From the NCBI GenBank assembly GCA_963930645.1, contig OZ005650.1, positions 65,662,718 to 65,726,717 on the forward strand: a stretch of 64,000 nt of DNA, written 5' to 3'. Below the pieces are notes generated by a model. That model searched no databases. It was not told where the DNA came from and worked only from the letters and a program-made list of their open reading frames with translations. The translations under genes were made by a program, and so were the position numbers. Below are positions 11,345 through 21,280 of this stretch, piece by piece. Source of the stretch: Salticus scenicus (lineage: Eukaryota; Arthropoda; Arachnida; Araneae; Salticidae). The first letter of the stretch is position 1; the number at the start of each line of letters is the position of its first letter.

Positions 11345-12068
11345 TCAACCGTGCCCTTTTAATGAACCAGACGATCTCGAAGAAGAACTTAACATCATTA
11401 AAAATTTCACAAGAAAAGCCGGATATCCTGATAAAATAGTTAACAAATTAATTAAAAATAGATTCAAAAACCTCGACCAAATACCCAGCCACCAAAAAGC
11501 ACCCATTAAATTTACCCCATCCATCCCGTACGATCGCGGAGCCGCTAACAAAATTAAAAATACAGCTAACAAATATGGCATTAATATCCCCATCAAACCC
11601 AACAAAAATATTTTTCAGCTAATCCGAAGCGATAAAAACCCCACCCCCCCTCTTGAAACCGCCGGCATTTATAAAATTCCATTCATAGATGAAAACAATA
11701 AGCAAGGCTCATATGTTGGTGTCACTAAAAGAAAAATAAAAACTAGGATCAAAGAACATGAAAACGACATTAAAACCGGAAAATATAATACCGCGTTAGC
11801 CAAAACATATAGTAAAAACAATATTAAAATAAACTTTGATAAAACCGTAAAATTAGCAGATTACGATAATTACAACTATGCCATGTACCGCGAGTCAATT
11901 GAAATATTAACCAATAGCGACGTATGCAACGATAGCAGCGCAGTAGCCCCAAATAGAGCTTGGAGCCACCTGATGAGAAATCAGCAGAGGAGTCAACAGT
12001 CTCAAGTTTTCCACCACAGAAGCAACGTTTCTGATGAGGACCGGGTGCCCGGTACCGAAAGATCTTAA
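11345..12068 (+). pseudogene. PLE C-terminal fragment with GIY-YIG endonuclease (plus arm)
   Basis: This is the inverted partner of 10511-11326. The plus strand encodes the same protein end, starting around PDDLEEELNIIKNFTRKAG and running through GIY, SYVGVTKRKIK and YRESIEILTN to the same C-terminus. The arm differs from the minus copy by a few substitutions and a short indel near 11355-11360. It lacks the N-terminal reverse transcriptase. With its twin it forms an approximately 0.8-kb-arm palindrome in the intron. Confidence 0.75.
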
Positions 12069-12071
12069 ACG
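12026..12071 (+). ncRNA. Hammerhead ribozyme, plus arm of foldback B
   Basis: All core parts are in order: stem I CGTTT (12026-12030), CTGATGA (12031-12037), stem-loop II with ACCGGG/CCCGGT, GAAA (12057-12060), the short palindromic stem III AGATCT, then stem I partner AAACG (12067-12071). Predicted cleavage is before AAACG. Minimal hammerheads with tiny stem III are established in PLE terminal repeats. Confidence 0.8.
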
Positions 12072-12158
12072 ACCACAAAGTAAAGCTAGGTCTTTTTATA
12101 TTTAAAATGTCTTCAGAACATATTAGATTTTTTGAATAATGTATTTTTATTATTTCAG

Positions 12159-12361
12159 GAGGTACTTGCCTGTTTTGAAAAATTTTCCAACTAAATACAT
12201 CCATGAACCCTGGACTGCCCCAGAAAAAGTGCAGCAAGCAGCAAAATGCATTATAGGAAAAGATTATCCGATGCCCATGATAAATCATCAAGATGTCAGC
12301 CACATAAATTTGGAAAGAATGAAACAAGTTTATCAACAACTCAGCTATTACAGAGGAGCTT
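12159..12361 (+). CDS. cry2: Cryptochrome exon 7 in window
   Basis: The acceptor tttcag precedes 203 bases encoding [38 protein letters not shown] and [19 protein letters not shown]. The last block is diagnostic for vertebrate-type cryptochromes rather than (6-4) photolyases. The exon ends one base into a serine codon, before the donor gtaagt at 12362. Confidence 0.97.
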
Positions 12362-13007
12362 GTAAGTTGTTAAACTATATACTTTTTGTAGAAATTGGCG
12401 TTTGCCTGCTAAGCATACATTTTGAAATAGATTTTGAGTTTTTAAGTGTAACATAATATATTTTAAGCCAAAGAACTTATGAGATAATGGTTGTCATTCC
12501 TATGGGTGGCTTGTAGCATGTTTCAAGAGCGGCACTCTTTGGAGATTCACACTGTGCTATCTTTTATATTTAATGAACAACAACAAAAAAAAAAATCTAA
12601 AAAGTACAAAAACATTCTGTTCGTCTCTAATCTATCTTTGACTGTTCTAATTGCTATCCTTAACCTTTCTTATTCCCAATAAATCGTATTTCCATTTCTA
12701 ATGAGCTGAAAAATGTTTACTTTTTATTGTATATATTATTTTTAATTTCTTTCAAAGAGCATACAACCTTACTCTAAAAGTCCACGAGGCGAACTGAGTG
12801 TTGATAGGATAGGGAAAGGTCATTTGTGTTCGACTAACACCATGTGTCATCACTGGGGTTTGACACATTTTTATGGCGGGAATGGAAATTGACATAAAAT
12901 TTTTTTTGCCTCTGAAGTGTAAAGATTTTTTTTGCTGGCACTGTATATATATATATTCATTAAATGTAATAACTGATATTTTACATATGATTTTTTTTCT
13001 TCCCTAG
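12362..13007 (+). other. Cryptochrome intron between exons 7 and 8
   Basis: The 646-bp intron has a GT donor and CCCTAG acceptor. It holds AT-rich sequence and a somewhat GC-richer stretch (about 12760-12900) that I cannot classify. No inverted repeats or ORF of weight were noticed. Confidence 0.7.
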
Positions 13008-13108
13008 CAATGTATACTACTATTAGTCCAGTTCAACGTAGAGATGATGATGATGGATATCCAAAAAATGCAAAACGAAGAGCTTTAGATTACTCTAATA
13101 CAAATGAC
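13008..13108 (+). CDS. cry2: Cryptochrome exon 8 in window (start of the C-terminal tail)
   Basis: The acceptor ccctag at 13002-13007 and donor gtaagt at 13109 bound 101 bases. They encode SMYTTISPVQRRDDDDGYPK followed by NAKRRALDYSNTND. Cryptochrome tails are poorly conserved, so homology is weak. Phase, splice sites and lack of stops support the exon. The basic KNAKRR cluster could be a nuclear localisation signal. The exon ends in phase 0. Confidence 0.85.
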
Positions 13109-15471
13109 GTAAGTAATTAATACGATATTTAAAAAAAAAAAAATCTTTTTGTATTCTAGAAACTATCTGTTCTAGATTTTACTGCAACAGTGTAAAATTA
13201 TAAATTTTTGACGTAGTTATGTTTAAAAAAAAAAAAAAAGTGTTTAAAATGATTTGACTAGCTAAATTTTGATAGGTTTGAAAGATTAAAAAAAAAAAAA
13301 AAAAGTGCCTTGTTATATATTAGGTGTAGTAATAAGTTTTAAAGCGTAGGGCTGAGACAGACTTTCTAATTTGTTTCCATGGTTAAAAATGAAAATTTAA
13401 TTTTGAATTATCTGGGGTTTGGTACTTGAGCCCCTATAGTCCCCTTGACTGTGCCCTTGGTTACAACAAATTTAACTTTTAACTGAAGTATTTGCATGAT
13501 AGGACTATTTTTATATCTTTTTTTTTTTTTTTTTTTTTTTTTTACATTTTACATTTATTCAAAATACATTCTAAGTCAAGAATTGTGATTTTTATGCTCA
13601 GTTTAAATTATTTTTGTAAATAATATTCTTTTCTCCTCTGCATTACTGGGTGATTGTTTGTGGAATTAACATGACTTTCTTCCTCTTCCGAAAGTATATG
13701 AAATATTGAAAACCTTTTATATTTGAAACTTAAAATCTGTTGCACATTTCTTTTGTATAGCTAAGCACATTGGTTGAGACTTCACCATTTAAGGATTTTT
13801 TGAGGAATCTATTGAAAAAGAAATATGAAAAATAACAGATGAAAAGTATCTACCCAAAATTAAGGAAGGATTGGAATTAGAAAACAAAATCGCCAATAAT
13901 TTTACTTCGATTAAAAATGCACTGCGTACATTTTTAACCAAGTGAAATTTTCCTGTACTCTCTTATACTGTGAATTCAAATAATAAATACTTCTGGAAAA
14001 TACACTTTTTCCTGAATAGATATCTTGACTTTTAATATTTATCCAAAAAAAACCCGCTAATTTTTTATTACAACCATTTCTTAATAAAGGATGTTTTTTT
14101 TATCCTTTTGGTTGTTTTAATTTAAAAATCGCCTATTAAAATATGAAATGTCATTTAAACTACCTTACTGCAGGTATTTTGAGGGTAGGGAAGATATCAA
14201 ATGACTAAAGATTTTTCAATTATTCTCATGAGAGGTAATAAAAAATAATTTACATTCTTTTATTCAGAGCAAAACAATTATGTAAGTTTCTGTTACAACT
14301 TTTAGATTCCTTTATAATTAATTTAAATGTAATTATTTAGGTATTATGCGTATCTGCATCTAAAAAATATAGATTATTTTTTGTTCTCTCCCAAAAATAT
14401 ATCAAATTTTTTCTGAACATATTAACACGAAACTATGTCTTTTGTTAATAGTATAACACTAAATTTAATTTCTTGATATTTAGATCTGAAAATAGTTGCT
14501 CATCGCATGGTGACCAAATAAAATAGAGTAGAAACTTAAAAAATTAAATAACTCACCACCTTTTTTCTTTACATGTGATTTTCATAAGCATGAGTTTCAG
14601 CCCATCTTTTGGATATTAATTACCAGAATAGCAGGAATTTTGCTGCTTTACAAAGAAATAATCACATACTTTAGGAATCAGTTTTGAAAAAAAATATGAA
14701 TTATGTCTATTTAAGTTTCTACAGGTTGCTTGAAAAAAAAAAAAAAAAAAAAAAAAATGTTTTGGCAAATACCTGTGATTAAATTAAATTTAAACAATGG
14801 CGAAATTCTTCCAATTTCAGAAGTAGCAAAAGTATGACTGACTTTGGGTGTTGCACATTAAAAAAGCAGGGATTTTGTTGATTTGTGCCAAATAATGTTA
14901 CATACTTAAGAAATCAATGTAAAAAAAAAGTATGAATTTTATCGATTAGCAGTAAAATAATACCTATTTCAGCAATTGTTGCTATTAAATAAATAAATAA
15001 CAATTAACTGTTTATTTTGTTTCGTTAATCAGGAATAAATAGTTTCGTGATTAACTGCAAAAATATCACATTTTATTTGTCAGATGGACATAAAAACGAG
15101 CAATTTTCATCAGTTGGCTATGGGGAAAAATAGCAAGTCTGAAAACAGAGTTTACAAAAATTTACCATTCACAAAAACTGGACAGTTTAAACGATTCTTT
15201 TTCAAAATGCAAATGAGAAACTTATTTGGTAATTAACCAAAAAATATGGGAAAAGTATAAAGTAAGCTAAAATTATCTTACTGGCCACTGGTGAGTAATT
15301 TAAAATTTTAATTTTCAGGTCTATTGATATTCAATTTCTATAGCTGTAAATGTTGGTTTATTCAATTAAAACTAAATACTAGAATTTGTATAAAGTTTTT
15401 TTTTTTCTTGTATTTATTTTTAACTGTCATGTATATATTTGTAAATAGATCAAAGTTTAAATTCTTCAGCT

Positions 15472-15527
<56 letters not shown>

Positions 15528-15736
15528 TAGCATTAAAATAAACAAATAAAAATAATTTGAAAACATCAGTTTGAACAGCACTCATTTATTATTTTTTTTA
15601 AACTCTTTGCATACTACAAAAGTAGATTCAAATAATTTTATTTATGACATTAGAAGAAAATAATTGCACTTACGTTCCTTCAGCGCTGTTCTGTACTTTT
15701 TTCTTTTTTAAACTAACGTTTGATACATATTTTTAA
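13109..15736 (+). other. AT-rich intron or 3' flank of the cryptochrome gene
   Basis: It contains poly-A and poly-T tracts and an (AT)n run. In one frame with a few stops at 13755-13945 a coding-like relic reads ITDEKYLPKIKEGLELENK followed by IANNFTSIKNALRTFLTK-stop. I do not recognise the protein. It could be a decayed transposon or gene fragment. Confidence 0.5.
15474..15524. repeat. (AT)n microsatellite, about 50 bp
   Basis: Uninterrupted TA dinucleotide run ending at tatgcatagc. Confidence 0.95.
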
Positions 15737-16671
15737 CCCTCTGACTATTAGGTTTTTGTGCTTCATTTATTTTAAATGTTTAGCATAATTTTAACTGTTA
15801 GATCTTTTATTTTGTCAGTTATAATATTGTCTTATTAAACATGGTCAAACAATTACTTTTTTTTTTAGTCATTTCTTGAATTGAGAATATGAAATAATTT
15901 AATTGTGTAATTACCATCCATATTCTTTCAGTTTAGAGTCCATTGGTACAGACAAGTTTAGGCAAGTTGGCACCACAGACCACAGCCCTCACCTAGATTT
16001 TTCAAAATTCATTTAAATTGTTTTTGTAAAATACTAGAAATGTTGTTTCATGTCAGTGCATTACTCTGCCTACAGCAAAATTGTTTAGAGACCAATAGAA
16101 AAGATGTTTTTGCCCCTTTCTGAATGTGCCTATGTTAGGCAATCTCCTAGATATATATATACAGTACAAAGCCAAAAATCCGGACAATTTCGGCTGCGTT
16201 AATCATCATTAAAGAACCAAAAAGTATTTTATTTCTTATTAATCTTCAAAACTGGTATTTGCAAAGTCTGAAAGAGGAGGGAGAAGAAGATTATAATAAT
16301 AGTTACATTTCTTAAACATTTATGTAATTGAGAGCTAAATTCTATATCCTATTTCAATTATGCTCAAACTTTTAATTGAAAAACCTAAAATACTTAAAAA
16401 AAAAAAAGAAAAAATCACAGAAATATTTTTAAAATGGTATGTTTTTCTTATTTATTTTCTTTTATTGTAACTTGTACTAATTTTTGTATGCAAATATTTC
16501 AATAAATCTGTTTTGTTTTTCAAGTTTAATTTTTAATTTAATTTATTCATTGTTAAAGTTCATAAAAAAAAAAAATATTATAGAATATATTTAAAAATCA
16601 GCATATATTATTTTTTACTTGAATTTGCATATTATCCAACTACTTAAACCAAGATGTTATATTTTTAGTTT

Positions 16672-16920
16672 TAGAAAATTTGGAGTGGAAGGATGATTTT
16701 TTATACCAACTATGTGAAAAATACCAGAGCCGGGAATCAAACCCGGGCTCTCCGCTTAACGCGCGGATGCTCTACCACTGAGCCACCCTGGGTGATAACC
16801 AGCCAGGCATTTCTCACATAATATTCATTAAGCGGAGGGCCCGTGTTCGATTCCCGGCTCTGGTATTTTTCACATAGTTGGTATAAAAAAAATCATCCTT
16901 CCACTCCAAATTTTCTAAAA
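16672..16920. repeat. tRNA-derived foldback (inverted pair of a SINE-like unit)
   Basis: Left arm from ttttagaaaatttggagtgg through the tRNA T-arm is repeated inverted at about 16828-16920 (gcggag...cgattcccggctctgg...ccactccaaattttctaaaa). The left arm contains a complete tRNA shape; the right arm keeps only the T-arm and acceptor part. Confidence 0.75.
16723..16792 (-). tRNA. tRNA-like sequence (probable SINE head or tRNA pseudogene, GTT in anticodon position)
   Basis: The 70-nt minus-strand sequence folds as a full cloverleaf. It has a 7-bp acceptor (CCCAGGG against CTCTGGT, one mismatch and one G-T), a D-arm GCTCAGTGGTAGAGC, an anticodon arm TCCGC-GCGTTAA-GCGGA, a four-base variable loop and a T-arm CCGGG-TTTGATT-CCCGG. 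Position 33 is C instead of the near-universal T, and the T-loop has TTTGATT instead of TTCGATT. Being embedded in an inverted repeat, it is more likely a SINE-type promoter head than a working tRNA. Confidence 0.55.
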
Positions 16921-17062
16921 TTTAATTAAGGTTGATAAATAAAGACTTTCTAAATTAAGATGTTATATTTTTTAGGCATGACCGAAAATCTGCAATCGCT
17001 GCAGTCCTGACAATTCTGGATTTTTGGCTTCGTACTGTATATATATATATATATTTACATAA

Positions 17063-17256
17063 TCATTAAGAAAAAATATGTTTTGTTATATTGATTTCCA
17101 ATTTTATAAAGCTATCACTAAAAATAAATAAATAAATAATAGTAATACATTATTTTTACATAAACATTAAGAAAAAATATGTTTTGTTATATTGATTTCC
17201 AATTTTATAAAGCTATCACTAAAAATAAATAAATAAATAATAGTAATACATTATTT
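17063..17256 (+). repeat. 96-bp tandem duplication
   Basis: The segment cattaagaaaaaatatgttt...aataatagtaatacattattt occurs twice in a row, about 96 bp apart, nearly without differences. The second copy supplies the left 17-bp direct repeat of PLE foldback C. Confidence 0.9.
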
Positions 17257-18001
17257 TATTTACAAAGGATTAAAATTTGTTAAAAACAATTAAAAATTAC
17301 CTTACATAAATCCTTTTAAAAAATGAGAGAGGCCTATATATTTCAGCTCCGACCGGAGCCATCATCAGAGCCTGACGACAACAAAATACCTGGTGGTTCA
17401 ATCCTTTATCTTTTTTTCTTCCCCGTCCGTCAATTCTTCACTTCTTTTCTTAATTTCAAAAAACTGTTTCCATTCAGGTGCGATCAGACTGTGTTCGACG
17501 TCATTTACTGCATCATTGGTGGTCAGAATTTCAAGTGCTTCTCTTTTAAGTGCGTATTTGTGTGAATTGAAAGTTGAAATTTTACGAAAGTTAATTGAGT
17601 CAATATTAATGGGGTTAGTGTTATTAGTTCTTGAAAAGGCTTTTTCAACTAACTTATAATACTAACCTCATTAATATTGACTCAATTAACTTTCGTAAAA
17701 TTTCAACTTTCAATTCACACAAATACGCACTTGAAATTCTGACCACTAATGACGCAGTAAATGACGTCGAACACAGTCTGATCCCACCTGAATGGAATCA
17801 GTTTTTTGAAATTAAGAAAAGAAGTGAAGAATTGATGGACGGAGAAGAAGAAAAAAAGATAAAGAATTGAACTATCAGGTATTTTGCTGTCATCAGGCTC
17901 TGATGATGGCTCCGGTCGGAGCTAAAAAATATAGGCCTCTCATTTTTTAAAAGGATTTATGTAAGGTAATTTTTAATTGTTTTTAATAAATAATAGTAAT
18001 A
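17232..18001. mobile_element. Penelope-like element foldback C (two truncated copies head to head)
   Basis: Arms at about 17277-17640 and 17645-17990 are inverted copies of a PLE 3' end with outward hammerhead motifs. The right arm encodes NSHKYALEILTTNDAVNDV followed by EHSLIPPEWNQFFEIKKR, resembling the C-terminus of foldback B (YRESIEILTNSDVCNDS). The 17-bp direct repeat AATAAATAATAGTAATA lies at 17232-17248 and 17985-18001. The left one is offset about 29 bp from the arm. Confidence 0.75.
17331..17374 (-). ncRNA. Hammerhead-type motif, minus arm of foldback C
   Basis: The complement of tcatcag (17362-17368) gives CTGATGA, followed by the stem-loop GCTCC-GGTC-GGAGC, then GAAA (17341-17344) and a TATATA palindrome. 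The plus-arm copy (17900 onward) has TAAA in place of GAAA and should be inactive. Pairing of stem I is weak, so activity is doubtful. Confidence 0.5.
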
Positions 18002-18583
18002 ATTATAAAGTAAAATAAAAATGTAAAAATAAAATAATCCTATATAAAGGGCACTACATTGATCAAATCTGGAGTAAAAATCAGCACGAATGTGGTCAAA
18101 GTCATTCAAGACTTAATTATTTATCTGTAGATAAATTTCTTTTTAACTTTTGATGTGTGAAAGCATTTGGAGACATCTAAGTTTATTATTATTATTTTTT
18201 TTTTTAAGGACAGCATTCTTAACTGCCTTTTCTTATTACAGAACGAAGGGATGCAACAATTTTAGCTTATGTACATTTTAAATAAATTATTAAACAAAGC
18301 ATTTCAATAAAAACAAAAACTTCAAGACTAACTTAACTTTCTCTTCTTTAGAATTCTTGGATCTACTTTGCTCGTGAATGAAAAAGAGAAAGTAATAGCC
18401 TGAGACATCTATTCGGAGAGGAAGTGCTTCCATTCTTTTTTCATGTACTCTTTTTTTTTCTTTTCTAGATTCCAATGTGTTCAGCTTCTTAACAGTATTA
18501 AAAAAGACAAAAATGCTGCATTATAACTTTCATAAAGAAATTTTAAGGTAAACATACATAGTGCGTTATGAATGCTCAGAGGG

Positions 18584-19386
18584 TTAACAATAATTATTCA
18601 TGAACCAAAATAGGCACTTTTTAAATACTGAAAACATGAAGTGATGGATCTTGATTATTTTAAATATAAATGTCTTCAAAGGTTATTTTTACATATTTTT
18701 ATGCACATTTTAGGTTTTATGTGCTATTCACTTCAATCTTTTTTTTTTTTTTTTTTTTTAATTTAATATTTATATATTGTTGCATTTAATTGCTTAAAGT
18801 ATAATTACTTCTATTATTATTTTTTTTTTTTTTCTTTCAAGTCAAAATATTACATTAAAAACTAATATTCTTTAGTAAATAAGAAACTATTTTATTTAGG
18901 AAAATTACCTGTATATGGTCATTTAATGAATAATAGCTATTAAATGATTCATGAATGATTAACACATTCAAGGTAAGATTTTTTTTTGTACACCTTTTAT
19001 GTGCATGGGTAATTAATTTATGTGTTTCAATAAATTACATTATAAATTTTTATTTAAAATGTACTTTAGGTACAATAAATTATTATGAAAAGTTCAGCAA
19101 ATTATTAGTGTTAGAACATAATAATGAAAGTAATTTAGTCAGTTTTATTTTTTAGTTTTAACTTAAAGCACTTTACAAGTAAATGTGCATTTAGTAGACA
19201 AATAAATATTTGGTATATTTAAATGTATATATATACATATATAAATTTGAAATTTTTGTATATTAATTATGTGTCAAATATTATCAAATGAATCCCATAT
19301 GCATTTAATTTAATGTTCTGTAATAAAAAATGGCCTCTACTTTTTTTTTTTTTTAAGTTATATACAAATACAATAGCACTTCATCT

Positions 19387-19421
<35 letters not shown>

Positions 19422-20439
19422 TGCCTATTTCATTATATTCTTCTTAAAACTATTGTAGTGGTTGCCATTTTTCAGATAGATTATCACTGCTTAGCATTGA
19501 ACAATGGGTTTATTTTTTTGTCCAGAGCTGTGTCCTTTTGATTTCTAATCCTGAGGTTCCTCGAACAAATCCAGTTTACCACACTCGTTGGCAAATTAGT
19601 GACTATTGATATGTGAACAAATGATGCAACCATGCAATAAACAACTTCAATATGAGACAACAGATGGGAGCACTAAAAACTTCCTCAGCAACAAAAGAAC
19701 TGCATTGTTCATATGACAGGTGTACTCGCTAGGGGAGGGGAATAGTGTAACGCGGTCACCATTTCTTAGATAGATTATCAGAGCTTAGCAATAAACAATG
19801 GGTTAACCTTTTATCCAGACCTTTGTCCTTTGATTTCTAATCCTGTGGTAATCCGGCTTACTGCATTCATCATTAAACTATAAATGACATTAAAATGTTT
19901 GTTTCATTTCTTTCTTCAGACGTTTAAAAAATGCATATTCAGAAAATATGTTTAAGAAATTAGCCCCCTCTCCTTTATATTTACCTGTGATAAAACTTAG
20001 ATATTGAATTTCCTTCTGCAGTGGAATTCATATTTTTCATTTGAGTCTTGAAATATATTTGATTTTGTATATAAATTTAATATTGGTTATTGGTAGTTTA
20101 CGTTGTAATACTATTGAAATTCAGTAGCTTAACATTCTGAGAAAATAGGGTTTTCTTGAAGTCAGTTTAGCGTGATTTCACTTTTCCACCTCCTGTTTAA
20201 AAATGATTTAATATTCATTTTGCTGCTATTATGGTGAATGTCACTGTTTAGCTTTGGTGTCAAATTTCTGATGGTTCAAACACAATGCGTCTTTATTGCC
20301 AGGGCTGTTCTGCCGAAAATAAGGCTGATGAGACTGATATACTCAAACAACATAAAAAACAATTTCTTTAGGTGATTCAGAGTCTGGCGAAACATGTAAA
20401 CTTGAAGAATTATGAGAAACAGTATTACACCTTACTTAC
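18584..20439. other. Intergenic or intronic AT-rich stretch with a dispersed direct repeat
   Basis: About 19456-19560 and 19742-19850 are diverged direct copies: agatagattatca...cttagca...aacaatgggtt...gtccttt...gatttctaatcctg. Both are followed by similar ccag/ccgg-ttac sequence. The rest is T-tracts and AT-rich DNA with no convincing gene. Confidence 0.6.
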
Positions 20440-20960
20440 ACATGCATATCACCTGAGTAGGCGATATATCCAAATTTTGTCTGCTATTTCAGCAGCTTTT
20501 TGAAATGTTAAAAGATATCGAAGCTTAAATCAATTGTATATTAGATGATAGCTATTGTAAGAACAACTCTAGCAAAAATATATCTGCAACATTATGATTT
20601 TCGGCACATCTTTACATTACACATAAGAGTTCAGAAGCTTACAACCACCTAATTGTTCACAAATCAGTGTGTGTCAAATTTCTTGATATTTGCTTTCACT
20701 GCATCAATAAATCCCTTCATCTCTTTTATGATAAGGATCTGTATTAGGTGAAATGATGATGATGTGCACAGTCATTGCAACTTTTTATAAAAGATTCACC
20801 ACACAGTAGTTGTACTTTGTTTTGAATTCAGTTATTTGATTTGGAGTAGGGAGTTTGAAAGTAGATTCAACCATAGTGAACCACAGAGATGGCTCCAATG
20901 GAATAAAAATAGGAGTCGTAACAGCAGAAAACTCAGCCATACTGAAAATTTTGCAAAATA
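20440..20960 (-). pseudogene. LTR-retrotransposon gag relic (Ty3/gypsy-like, DUF7041-type)
   Basis: On the minus strand, starting at 20959, an ATG opens MAEFSAVTTPIFIPLEP followed by SLWFTMVESTFKLPTPNQIT and then TKYNYCVV. This is the W-FxxVE-xF-x-TKY-YVV pattern of a common arthropod retrotransposon gag domain. Further along, in shifted frames and across stops, SPNTDPYHK and AAEIADKIW match later parts of the same domain. Several frameshifts and stops make it non-functional. No LTR, protease or polymerase was found nearby, so only a gag fragment survives. Confidence 0.55.
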
Positions 20961-21280
20961 ACTTTCAAAGGGATGCAATAAAAAACTTAGGATTCAGTTT
21001 TGATTTCGCTATTCGATTTTAGAACAAAACTATAGCTATGCATAATAATCAATCATAAGGATAACAAAGTTTTAGTCCAGGGTCACCATTTTATAGTCGT
21101 TGTAAGCTCGCATGAGCTAGTGTATGGCTTTCTTATTCTGACACATGACACAATTTTTCCCACCAGATATAAACAGGATATTCTGAGAGTTGAAGTAGTA
21201 GTAGATGTTTTAAGAGTAGAAGTAGAAGTAATTAACATGTAGAGCTTTCGATTTACATGAAATATAACTGTTGCTATGAT

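Larger units (their letters stand above)
10412..12121. mobile_element. Penelope-like element foldback B (two truncated copies head to head)
   Basis: The arms (10474-about 11300 minus, about 11310-12105 plus) are nearly identical inverted copies of the 3' part of one PLE. Their 5' truncation points meet in the middle and their ribozyme ends face outward. A 17-bp direct repeat AAATGTCTTCAGAACAT lies at 10412-10428 and 12105-12121. As in the other two foldbacks, the left repeat is set back (about 45 bp) from the arm. At the centre a gatagcatttgttttatag segment is repeated, which looks like a junction scar. The insertion lies 37 bp upstream of cryptochrome exon 12159. Confidence 0.85.
1..13108 (+). 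other. cry2: Cryptochrome gene span (vertebrate-type CRY2 class), 5' incomplete
   Basis: Eight exons with GT/AG borders join in frame into about 394 residues. They cover the last part of the photolyase-homology region: the linker ([10 protein letters not shown]), the FAD-binding alpha domain and a short charged tail. In arthropods this class acts as the light-independent repressor of CLOCK/BMAL1(CYCLE) transcription in the nucleus; that role is family knowledge, not visible here. The residues [14 protein letters not shown] favour CRY2-type over (6-4) photolyase, which normally has RMKAAY-like residues at this place. The N-terminal alpha/beta domain lies upstream of the window. All eight exons have intact reading frames although the introns are full of transposons, so the gene looks functional. 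The 3' end is unresolved (see 24066). Confidence 0.95.
16162..17037. mobile_element. TA-flanked MITE with about 30-bp TIRs
   Basis: Left end CAGTACAAAGCCAAAAATCC and right end ...GGATTTTTGGCTTCGTACTG are inverted repeats, each flanked by TA. Ends starting CAGTA and the TA duplication suggest a Tc1/mariner-pogo type non-autonomous element. The tRNA-derived foldback at about 16672-16920 is inserted within it. Confidence 0.8.
15737..18583. mobile_element. piggyBac-type shell, 2.85 kb, hosting three later insertions
   Basis: CCCTCTGA at the left and TCAGAGGG at the right are inverted and flanked by TTAA (15733-15736 and 18584-18587). No transposase is visible. The interior holds the TA-flanked element 16162-17037 (with the tRNA foldback inside), a 96-bp tandem duplication and PLE foldback C. 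The terminal match is only 8 bp, so the pairing of these two ends is an inference. Confidence 0.45.

Noticed and set aside
10974..11605. Hydrophobic open frames MLGLMGILMPYLLAVFLILL on both strands
   Set aside because: Antisense shadows of the PLE GIY-YIG fragment in the two inverted arms. The membrane-like look comes from AT-rich antisense codons.
17393..17659. 88-residue open frame in PLE foldback C
   Set aside because: Antisense shadow of the truncated PLE coding end. Not independently supported.
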